Source: Carallia brachiata
Lineage: Eukaryota; Streptophyta; Magnoliopsida; Malpighiales; Rhizophoraceae
Length of the DNA: 64,000 nucleotides
Direction of reading: 5' to 3'
NCBI GenBank assembly: GCA_021464245.1
Contig: JADCRB010000036.1
Span: 4,925,442 to 4,989,441, forward strand
In this document: one piece after another, positions 41,026 through 51,084 of the stretch
How the letters are laid out: the number at the start of each line of letters is the position of its first letter
How positions within the stretch are numbered: the stretch's first letter is position 1
The notes under the pieces: generated by a model
The model's input: the letters and a program-made list of their open reading frames with translations, nothing else
What the model was told of the DNA's origin: nothing
Database searches by the model: none
Translations under genes and position numbers: made by a program

Positions 41026-42013
41026 AACATGGTTTATGTTTTGTTTTTTGGTTTTTGTTTTTTTTTCAGCGGTTCGTTAGTAATTAGAACATTTAGTTAC
41101 CATCAATTCCTTTTTACCAGCTTTTCATGAAATTAACGAATGTATGAATGCACAATCAACTGTTAGAACCCCAATCATTTTTTCTGCTAAGATATTCTTC
41201 TTTGATGTTCTGATTTCTGACTTAGTTGAGTAAAGAGGCACCTCACATCATGTTGCTAGAATGTAATAGTATTAAAATGAATCTTGAACGCCATGGCGTC
41301 ACAGTGACCTCAACAAAGATTTATTTATTTATTTATTTTTTCCAAGCAAAGGGACCTGAACAAAGATTAACCAAGAATAATTGGGGGCAGCAATGGCTTT
41401 TTATTGTCCACTCAAAAAGGGAACCCTTCAATGCATTAACTGCTCAAATTATGCCCACATGAGTCCAAACTCAATTTGGTTGTTGTCCCCTTACCAAGGG
41501 AAATTGGCATTTTGGATGGACCATGGCACTATGTCACATTTGCGACTTCCACAACCACAATTGCCATGGCCACCACCTCAATCATGTAGACACCACCCTC
41601 TACCAACAAACAAGTTACTTCAGGATCTAATGAAACAAAAAAACAGACATTGCATATGATATAACTTTCAAAAAAAAAAAAAAAAAGGACCAAACTCTAA
41701 TTCAGGCCCCAGAAATTGGGCCTTCAACATGCACCAATTCAACACTTAAATTGTACCAATAAACTGCTAATCCGATAATAATAAAGCCAACTTGAACTCT
41801 TCAGATCTTAGAAACTTTACAAATTGAGTAAGTAAGCATAAATATAATGTTATATGCACTTTTCATGGACAAAATTCATCACCGAATATATTTCCCAATT
41901 TCACCACTAACACAAATAGCCAAAGCTCCTATCCAAAAGTCAGTATCTAACCTATTCTTTCATTATGTTAGCCAATATTCCTCTCCAGATCTTACCCACT
42001 ATCTCTTTCCAGA
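41026..42013. other. Convergent intergenic region (3' UTRs)
   Basis: Lies between the convergent RIC (+) and RLP29-like (-) genes. Probably two 3' UTRs with a short spacer. A poly-A run lies at about 41671-41686. I see no gene. Confidence 0.5.
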
Positions 42014-43456
42014 TCAAACTGTCAAAGTAAATGCAAACATAAAGACATACCCAATAATCATCAACGAAGAACAAAATAACAGCCGGACCGATGATGATGA
42101 TGAAACAGAATCCCCATTGAAAAGGACAGGACTGGTAATGTCTGATTTATTGCACAACTTTAATTGCCCAAAACTGCCCTCATTTTTCCCAAATTCATCA
42201 ATGCACAGCCCTGAATTGCCCTTCAGCTTCAACTTTTGACCAGTAAAATTAGCAGAGAACGAGACCCTACCACTCAAATTGTTGTTCTCCAAGTTGATCT
42301 CATTGGCAAAATCCAAACTTCCCAACTCCTCTGGCACTTTCCCTTCAAGCCTGTTGTTGTCAAGCCCCAGATAGCACAAATTTCTCAGATACTTCCCCAT
42401 GGAAGCCGGAATATTTCCAACTAAGCCCATGTTAGAAAATCCCATTCGAGAAATACCCCCAAGCTTTGCCCATATTTCTGGAATCGCCCCACCAAGAAAG
42501 TTCCCACTCAAGTACACTTCCCTCAACCTGGGCATTTCTCCAAGAAACAAAGGAACTCCATGGTTACCAAAACGATTAAAGCTCATGTCCAAAAACTCCA
42601 AGCTTTGCAAGCCAACCAAGCTCCCTGGTATTTCACCAAAAAACCCATTAAAGCTCAAATCAAGCTTCAAAAGCTGAGACAAATGACCAAGCGACTCAGG
42701 GACATCTCCGTCCAAACGATTTTGGCTCAAATCAAGAACTCTCAGTTTCTTCAACTTGGCCAGACTATTCAAAGGAACCCCCCCACGTAACTGGTTTCTC
42801 GACAGAGTTAACTCTTCGAGATTAACCAAATCACCAAACCCATCAGGAATATTCCCGTAAATCCCATTTCCAGTGATAATCAGCCTCCTCAGATTGGAAA
42901 AATTACCAATAATGCCACTGAGAGGCCCAACCAGAGCTGGGTTCTCAATAAATACTAGTTCCTCGAGACTATTCCCGAAACTTGAAGAAGAAATGTTGTT
43001 GGGAAGAGAAACAACCGTTTGGGTAAAGCACTTGTAGAAAAACAGCTTTCGAAGATACGGAAACAAGATGAAGAGGAGAGGGTTGAGAGTGGAGTTCGGA
43101 GAGCAAGGTGGGTTCGGAGAATAGTCCGAGACGAACCCGAAACTGAGCTCGGCGACGTGAGCCGTTTCGAGGGGAGGAGGAGCTGAAGAAGCGGACACGT
43201 TTTGGGAGGCGTCCGGTTGTTGGTCGGAGGTGAAGTAGTCGCAAACGACGCCGTGAGGAGAGGAGAGGCAGAAATCGTCGGGGAACAGAGTGCGCCATGG
43301 AACGTCTGGGTTGACGGATGAGAGGACCTCGTAAACCGCGTCTTGCTCGGCTGGGTCGAGGGCCGGTTGCTGGTGCGAAACGACGGCGAGAGAGAAAAAG
43401 AGGGCTGCGAGGAGGAAGAAGAAGGTGGACGCCGGGAAACAAGAGGGTTTAGCCAT
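42014..43456 (-). CDS. RLP29: Leucine-rich-repeat receptor-like protein, RLP29 type
   Basis: Single-exon gene encoding 480 aa. RLP29 is a cell-surface LRR receptor-like protein without a kinase; its ligand and role are poorly defined. The start is MAKPSCFPASTFFFLLAALFFSLAVVS, a clear signal peptide (about 1-27). The frame is open for 49 further codons upstream to 43603, but that ATG precedes the signal peptide and is less likely. Then come the family N-cap DPAEQDAVYEVLSSVNPDVPWRTLFPDDFC, CSPNSTLNPLLF, and about nine or ten LRRs between residues about 165 and 410 (for example LRRLIITGNGIYGNIP). The C-terminus has a Ser-rich stretch (GDSVSSSSS) followed by a hydrophobic tail (LLFCSSLMIIGYVFMFAFTL), with no cytoplasmic tail, so it may be GPI-anchored or end in a membrane helix. 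Confidence 0.9.
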   Translation of the reverse strand: MAKPSCFPASTFFFLLAALFFSLAVVSHQQPALDPAEQDAVYEVLSSVNPDVPWRTLFPDDFCLSSPHGVVCDYFTSDQQPDASQNVSASSAPPPLETAHVAELSFGFVSDYSPNPPCSPNSTLNPLLFILFPYLRKLFFYKCFTQTVVSLPNNISSSSFGNSLEELVFIENPALVGPLSGIIGNFSNLRRLIITGNGIYGNIPDGFGDLVNLEELTLSRNQLRGGVPLNSLAKLKKLRVLDLSQNRLDGDVPESLGHLSQLLKLDLSFNGFFGEIPGSLVGLQSLEFLDMSFNRFGNHGVPLFLGEMPRLREVYLSGNFLGGAIPEIWAKLGGISRMGFSNMGLVGNIPASMGKYLRNLCYLGLDNNRLEGKVPEELGSLDFANEINLENNNLSGRVSFSANFTGQKLKLKGNSGLCIDEFGKNEGSFGQLKLCNKSDITSPVLFNGDSVSSSSSVRLLFCSSLMIIGYVFMFAFTLTV

Positions 43457-46400
43457 TTCGGAGGGGAACTTTAGATGTTTGGTTTCTGTGTAGTGAGGGT
43501 TTAAGAAATAAGAGAGACGACAAAAGGAAGTGAATGAAGTGAACTTTGATTCACCCAAAGACAAATAAAAGAATACATAGCCAAAAATTGAATAAAAAGA
43601 CAAAATCTGTAGGTTGGAGGTTTTGCTTTGGGTTTCCCCTTGGAAAAGTTGGGGACCCTTTTGGCTTTGGATTTTTTTTGCCCGTTCATTTTATGTTGCA
43701 GGGAGCGTCCAATTTACCAAACTAACCTCATTGTCGGGGTTTGAGCCTCGTGGTCGTCGTGGGCGGAGGAACTAAAAGTAAACAAGGCACAAACTCGTTG
43801 GATGAACAGTGAATTCGTTCGTAGCATAATACTGCGGGTTAGAATAAAGACGTTAAGTGAAGATAACCGTGCATTTGATTCAGCATAATTTTAAGAGTGA
43901 TTGATGATTATTATTAGTTATTAATACAGCAATCTAACCTATTGTATAATATGATTGGGAAAAATTTAGTGAACAGATGAAATTTTTGTACTATATTCAC
44001 ATAAATTTTTTTTGTATAACTACGATTATTTTTTGTACAACTGTAATAATAAAAAGTTATATAAAAAATATTACTATTTTTTCGTTTTAAATTTTTCTCC
44101 TGTTGTTGCATAAAAAATATTCATAATTATATAAAAAAATACGTATAAACGTAATAAAAAAATTTATCTGCTTATATAATAGAGCCCAACATAATTAGCA
44201 ACAATTTTTCTTAACAATTATTGTAGGCACCATCTTACTCTCTCGTTATTGCACCAAAGAAAAAAACAAAACTATGACTCACTCAATTTGTTTTTCAGTT
44301 TTTCATCACCTCTAGTTCTTCTTCAACCAAATCAAAAGGCAATGATTAACCAAATAATTCCCCTTTTTCTCTTCAATGTTCGTCCACATGTCTGAGTAGT
44401 TGCTATGATTTTTTTTTTTTAAATTTGGTCACTTCTATTAAATAATTTTAAAATAATAATAAAATTATATAAATTGTTAAATAATTATATTTATAAAAAT
44501 AAATAACAGATAATTTATCAAATATTTTTAAATTACATTCATACTATGGGGGCACAATTATGGAGATTTCCAGCGTTTTTGCAAGAATTATAGACTGTGG
44601 AAGCGGAGCAGCAGGCTTTTATGCCTCCGCAATTCGCATGTAAAGAAAAAAGAAAAAGCCAAAAAACGCATATGCTACTGTCTGCTCAGAACCCCAAATA
44701 TAATCAGACATTGCAGACACCATAATTAATTAACGCAATGTATAGCAGACTCTTTCCAACCTATCTCCTCAAACAAATCAACGGCTCCGATCGATCGTAT
44801 CTCCTTCGAAAGCAATGTTGGTTTCTTCCCCCAAAGCAAAAGCCAAAGCCAAAAGGCTCGTTTTGGCTTCGGCAACAGGGTACAGCGGAAACAACCAAAA
44901 AAAAAAGCGAAGAAAAGTAGCCGGCTTTAGCCGACAAAAAACCTGCGGATTGAGGCAGCCGCGGGAGCCGACAACGACGCGCCGCAGGCGCCGACTTACT
45001 GTCTGCGCTGTCCCTGGACAGCGACGTTTAACTGATAGGAACGACGCAAGGGCCAGACCACGTGTCGGATGGGGAGTGGAGAAGGATGACACGCTGTACT
45101 AGTACGGAAGATCCATTCCGGAAATTGACAGTGCATGCGAATACCATTTCCAGTCCCCAACTGAAAATCGCTGTGTTGAGACTTCAGAGTGTTTCAGAAA
45201 GTGGGCCCTTTTACCAGTGGGCCCATTAAACTAAACTAAAAAGAATTTGCCAAACAATATTTTTTAGTCTTTTTGCAAAAATTTTGACGTTTTCTTTTGC
45301 CTCTTGCAGGCGAAGCAAAAATTCAGCAGAGTCCGCAGGCTGGGGACGTACGGTTTTCAGAAAGAAATGCCAACCAGACCCAGCTATTATAAGAGGTGAG
45401 AATGAGGAGTCGTTTTCTTCGGATTTTACCTTTACAATCCAGAGCTATTTACATGTATATTGTTGGGTAAGGCAATTCGCGCGTGTATGTGTGCGTTTTG
45501 ATCTCTTAATGGACTAGAGACCTAATAAAATGAGGCTTAGATAGCTCTCATGCAAACTGTCCGCCCTTTTTTTATTTGTCTGCAGAGAAAATGACAAGAT
45601 CATTACAAGACAGGAGGAGAGTGAGGGAGAGACTGAAATTTGAAAATCAATTTCTTTAGTTAGAGATTACTACCTCAAATCACTTCAGCCCAATAACGGT
45701 TGTCTAAGTCAAAGACAAGAATAACATAATTGGGCCTGCATTCAAATAGACAACCGAAGAACCCACGATAAGGCCTGTCCAAACTCTAAATCTCAAAGAA
45801 AACACGAAAAGCATAAATGGGCCTACATTAAAATGGGCCTGCTGATTTTTGGTAACTCGTACAGTCACACTTGTAATACCAACACTTTCCAACGCTTGTT
45901 TAATGGTTGTTATTCTTATTGCCATATCACTATTAGGCCCGTTCTTCTTCTTAAAATGGCTTAACTGCAATAAAAAAACATGCTTGATTAGGACAGAGAA
46001 AGAGAGAGGAGATAAACAAAAGTAAATCCCGTCAATCCTCATTTCCAATCTCTGACACAACTCTCAGGTCCATTCGTTGGGGAGCTGCGTTAGTTATTAA
46101 GTCTTTCATTGCAAGGCTTTGCAAGAGCAAACGAATGGACATAGACGTTGCACATGTCATCAATACTAGTATATAATAAGATGAAGCAGAAAGACATCAT
46201 ACCCAACTCACTACAAGTACTATTGTAAGAGGCACCTGTGACTATTCTCTGGATTTGAATTTCCAACTTTTGCAAAGAAGCAAAAATTAAAGAATCTCTT
46301 ATCGCAAGACACAAATTGGCAAAATACGGCAGTGAGTGAAGAGGGCTTAGAATCCACCCCATTGCCTAGCAAATCAAAAGAAAACAATATTTTCTCACCA

Positions 46401-46560
46401 GAGGGCCTCAATGCTAAAAGATTGTAAAAGAAAAATTTTGGAAAGCCGTAGACCTCATCCATAATGTATTATTGCCAATATTTGATACACTTGCTTCTTC
46501 AAAATCTACCACGCTTGTAAAAATCATGGGAACACAAGTTTGGGCTATCGTCTTGAATTC
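43457..46560. other. RLP29-like promoter region, MITE, GC-richer block and SUCLB 3' flank
   Basis: The first few hundred bases are the RLP29-like promoter and leader (minus strand). A MITE lies at 43955-44189. About 44560-45110 is unusually GC-rich for this window (for example around 44955-45000) and has overlapping ORFs on both strands that look like no known family; it may be a gene remnant or an element. About 46050-46560 is probably the 3' UTR of the succinyl-CoA ligase gene. Confidence 0.45.
43955..44189. mobile_element. MITE, TTGGG...CCCAA family, copy 2
   Basis: About 235 bp, with the same ends as the element at 38437-38674 (TTGGG at 43955, CCCAA to 44189) and the same interior order. 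Accidental minus-strand translations of both copies share the peptide KNSNIF, an ITFYY block and CTK, which confirms the relationship. This copy is more diverged. Target-site duplication is not clear. Confidence 0.72.
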
Positions 46561-49500
46561 TCAACTGGCTGCTGCTTTTACTGCTTTTTCTGCAGCATCA
46601 TCCAAGTCTTCTGCAGTGACTAGTGTCATTCCACTTTCCTGCACACATTGACAGTAAATAAAAATACATAACTATCAAAATTTTTTCTTTTAATCTTCTG
46701 CTTCGATTAAAGTTCAAATTCGAGACCTTGAGCCATAGAGATGCTGCCTTTAGCATCATTCAAGCTGAAGCTCACTTGTACACAACCATAAAAATTGGAC
46801 GCCATAATTGTGATAACAAACCCAAGACAGTAATTGACATCAAAGAAATGTCCATACCTTTAATATTCTCTTTCCCTGGTCAACATTAGTGCCTTCAAGA
46901 CGAACCACCACTGGTACTTTCAGTGAAACCTTACATTTAAGGGCAAGAAAAGTTAAAGCATCACGACCAAAATGAAGCCATTAGCCAGTTATAAACGAAA
47001 AGAATTGAAACCCTAAATAGGAAGGAGAACTTGGAGATAACCCTACTCTAAAATGTAGTGGCATGAGTGACTCATATAAACTCAAAACAAATTTTTTATC
47101 ACCACACCAAAAGAATAGCACGACTTCAAACAATCCTGCTTTCAATTTATATATATATATTTTTCATACTATTTTCTGACAATATTTTTCGAGAATTTTC
47201 TCTGTTTCTTTTTTCTTTTTTTTTCCCTGAAGTGGAGGACAAACTCAACGCCCTTTTGAAAGGGGCTAGTCTCAATGCTAAACAGATGAAACAGTTTCAG
47301 GTAATTAATATTTTCAGAGAAAAGAGAATGAATTGGTGAGGAAAAAAGTTACAACTTTGATTGAAACCTCATTCACATCTCACCTGTTTAGCAGCGTTGA
47401 CAATTCCACTGGCTATCACATCACATTTCATTATCCCCCCAAATATATTGACCAAAATTGCTTTTACTTTGTCATCTGAAGTTAATATCTTAAATGCCTC
47501 CACCACCTGCCACATGTGAGAGAAAGAGAGATTGAGAAAGGATTAATTTTCCAGTATAATAAAGCATGTATGCAAGAAAGTTAAAGGCATGCAGGCACAA
47601 ATCATGAAAGCAGACTTGCTTAGTTGAAGTGGGCAGGAATGGACAAAGAGTAATGAAAAGAGGAAAAATAAAAGCCTTCAGATTAAAAATTACCTGTCCT
47701 TCGGAAGCATTCCCACCCACGTCTAAAAAATTGGCAGGAGTTCCCCCATGCAGTTTAATTATATCCATGGTAGCCATTGCTAATCCTGCACCATTAACCA
47801 TGCAACCAATTTCTCCATCTAGACCAATATAATTCAAATCTGCCTTGGCAGCAGCCACCTACAAAAAGATGAAAGCACAAAAAAGAATAATTAGTATAGT
47901 GTTCCCAATTTTAGCTTTTCTTGAAATAAGGATTGGCGTATTGGCATGTCCATGTGATAGTATAAAGCACAGCCACACAAACCGAACAGGGCATTCCCAT
48001 AAAAGATACAAAATTGATAAGCAAACTTCACCATATGGCTAACTCTTCTGTTGGTTCATTCATTATATTAAGTCAAGAATGGTAACTTTTAGACAACAGC
48101 TAACATGAATGCAACCAACCTCTCGAGGATCTTCCTGAGTTGGATCATGAAGAGCAAATATCTCCTTCTGACGATAAGCAGCATTATCGTCGAAGTTCAA
48201 CTTAGCATCAGCAGCTACCAACTGGTTGTCAGAGGTCTCGGCAATGGGATTTATCTGTCCACAAACCAAGTAACTCCCAATCAAAAATCAGGTATCCATG
48301 CATCAAAGTATAAGTGTGAAAGTAGTTGTGACAAATTTCAGAATACATGAAATGAAGAATAAAAAGAACAAGAGAAGGATGGAAAAGTTTAATATAAAAA
48401 TTTAAGCTTACTTCCAACAATGTGCAGTCACACTCACAAAAGAGTTTGTATAGTTTCTTCACTTGCTCAATGGAGTCTTTTCTGTCAGCAACCTTTGGAG
48501 CCAAACCGTCAACTACTTTGGCTGCATCTTCATCAGTAATGCCTTTAAAAACGTCAATAGGTACCTAGCAGAGACAAGTAGATCAATTGGAGACGACATA
48601 GCTGTCAGTGAGGACTGAAGAAACTTCCCAGATGGCCAAGGAAATTTATGAGAAGAAACGACAAGGGCAAAAACCTTGATAATCAAGTCTGGGAATTTCT
48701 CTGCAAGGTCTTCAATGCTGGTGCCACCCTTTTTGCAGGCAATAATAAGCTAAAAAAAATGTCAACCATATAAGCATCTGACCAGTATTCACTTCAAATG
48801 AATGCTTTAACAAGGACTAGTATGTAGATACAGACGGGTATTGTCAATGTGCAGGCCAAAGCAAATAGAATGACCTCAGTTATTGAAACTTACTGGACCA
48901 GCAGTTGTTCGATCAAGCATGATGGCAAAATACATCTCATTGACGAGTGACAACTTCTGACACAAATAAACCTGCAAAAGCAAAAGAAAGTGGCTACCAA
49001 ACATGTCATTATAGCCTGCTTGAAATTTTAGTGAAGCCTGGAGAAACAACGGAGGAAAGTAGTTATACCGAGATAATCTCAGACAAGTAATAATTTTCTA
49101 TTGTAAATATTTAATATCAGAATTGCTACCAACTAAGGAATGAACACACACACCCCCCCACCCCCACCCCCCCAAAAAAAACAGAAAGCACCATGTTAAT
49201 CTAAATAGAAAAAATCTTATTACAGATTTCTTGCTGTTATCATTATCAAGCAATAGAAAGTCATTATTAAATAAATAAATAGAAAAAGAAAAAGAAAAAG
49301 GATGTCTCAGTGCCCAAGGCTCCAACACTGTAGAGTTTGAGAAGGGTAAGACGTACACACCCTTAATCTAATTTTCACAAAGAGGCTATTGGTGACTCAA
49401 ACTGTGACCTCCACATCACAATGTTAGCAACTTTATTGTTACACCAAGGCCTAGCCTAAAGTTACACCGAGGTCCAGCCTCCTACATAGAGCCATTGATA

Positions 49501-51084
49501 CAATAGCAAAAAATTCTCTCAAACAGCATTGAGCTTTGAGCCACAAAACTGAGATTGAAACAAAGATTAGCCAACTGAAACCTCATAAAATGGAACTCAG
49601 ATGTGGTTGAGTTTGCACTTAACATACTGCCTTAAGCTTCTAATTCATAATCATTCTAGATCAGCCAAATTCTCATGTATGTAACTGTTGCTGTTTAAGC
49701 TCCAACATTAAAAATAAAATTAAGATATCCAATGAATATAAGCATATAAGTATTGCGAATGGCATGACTAAAACCAGACCTTGCTAACAACTTTGCCTTG
49801 AGGACCGGTTTGTTTGGTAACAAGTATCTGACCAAGCATCTTTCCTGTGTGCAAATGAAAAAACAAAACAAGATTAGAGAGGCTGTCGCAGTGAAATAAT
49901 TAAAGAGATGCCAGCCACACTTTATGGGTTACCTACTCTTAACCTTAATTAAACAATATAACTAAACCATATCTCAAATCAGCTACTTTTTATTGGCATC
50001 TACATCTTTAACAGGGAAGCATCGTAGATAAAGCAACTAAATCAAGCTCATGGAATACTTGCTTGCCCATGGGTGATAGGTAACAGTGACGGCCAAATGA
50101 AGACTTATTTAGAATGATAGCAAAGGCCAAACTGGCCTCAGTTACTTCAATTTCAATGGATCATCACTTCAATGTTGTCATGAAAAAGCACAAGCATGGA
50201 TGACGTTTCAAATACCAGCAGACTGCAATTGATGAAATATTATGCAGGGTACAATGATAGTTTTTGTGTTGCAGAAAGTTCCATGGAAAAAAACACAGTT
50301 GACTTTTTAGGACATATCATCTCTTATTAAAACATCCCAACATGACTTCGCACTTTGTATCCAAAGGGATACAAGGGTCACGCCGTCTTTCAACAATGCA
50401 ATAAATCACATATAACTGAAAAAAAAAGAAGGGAAGGAGGAAAAAAAAAAACAGCGCACAAGTGCAAATTTACTGATTAGGTTCTAATGATAACACAGAA
50501 GCAAATGTTTTATCACCAGCAGTCTCTTCAGCCTTGTCAGCCTTAACAATGTGGACTCCACCCTCAAAACCGTTCTTGAATTTTCCTAAACCTCTTCCAC
50601 CGGCCAAAATTTGACTCTTAACCACCAACTGCACCACAGTCGGAAATTAATTACTCAGAAAGAACAAGCCAGCTGCGGGAAGCTTAATCACCATAATTCA
50701 CAACCTAATTCCCTACTCGGCTACCAAAAGCTAAAGACACAACGGCGTTTATTTATTGATTACCTCGGTTTCATTCGGAAACACATCTTGAGTTGCCTTT
50801 TTGACCTCAGCAACAGAAGAAACGGCCACACCTTTCGGGACATTGATCCCGTATTTGCTCATCAATTCAGCTCCCTTTTTTTTTTTTTTTTAATTAAGAA
50901 CAATAAGACCAATAAATAAGCATCTAATACAACATAATACATATATGCTACGGATAAACACAGAGGAGGAAGAAGAGAAGGAGACCTGATATTCGTGGAC
51001 GTTGAGACGGCGGAGTTGCTGCTGCTGCCATTTGCCGGCGACGGAGAGAGAGCGAGAGACTAGCTTGTTAAGCAATCCTCTCAT
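46561..51084 (-). CDS. Succinyl-CoA ligase (ADP-forming) subunit beta, mitochondrial
   Basis: TCA-cycle enzyme subunit that converts succinyl-CoA, ADP and phosphate to succinate, CoA and ATP together with the alpha subunit. The model has 421 aa, the Arabidopsis length. Minus-strand exons in order: 50986-51084, 50764-50874, 50517-50628, 49780-49844, 48894-48971, 48675-48749, 48412-48564, 48120-48254, 47694-47858, 47384-47506, 46858-46929, 46561-46638. The N-terminus [20 protein letters not shown] is an Arg/Ser-rich mitochondrial targeting peptide, then [16 protein letters not shown] opens the ATP-grasp domain. [16 protein letters not shown] (72-87) is the ATP-binding part; [11 protein letters not shown] (298-308) and [10 protein letters not shown] (351-360) are ligase-domain signatures. 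The acceptor of exon 2 (before 50874) is preceded by a poly-A run rather than pyrimidines. An AU-like SINE sits in the fourth intron. The frame is intact. Confidence 0.95.
49281..49480 (-). mobile_element. tRNA-derived SINE, AU-like, in the succinyl-CoA ligase gene
   Basis: On the minus strand it has an A-box-like stretch (49431-49451, GGCCTTGGTGTAACAATAAAG), a B-box-like stretch (49393-49409, GGTCACAGTTTGAGTCA), the conserved AGCCTCTTTGTGAAAA and TAAGGGTGTGTACGTCTTACCC blocks, and GGAGCCTTGGGCACTG near a CTTTTT-rich tail (49281-49299). This order matches the plant AU SINE as I remember it. The 5' part is duplicated with a 23-bp period (49439 and 49462). It is oriented with the host gene, within the intron between exons 49780-49844 and 48894-48971. 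Confidence 0.75.

Noticed and set aside
42969..43442. 157-codon minus-strand ORF rich in Arg and Ser
   Set aside because: It is an alternative frame of the RLP29-like coding sequence; no domain is visible.
43457..43603. Extended N-terminus of the RLP29-like protein
   Set aside because: The frame is open upstream, but a clear signal peptide begins at 43456, which fits the family start.
44778..45102. Overlapping plus and minus ORFs of about 95-104 codons
   Set aside because: They overlap on opposite strands in a GC-rich patch, where stop codons are rare; neither resembles a known protein.
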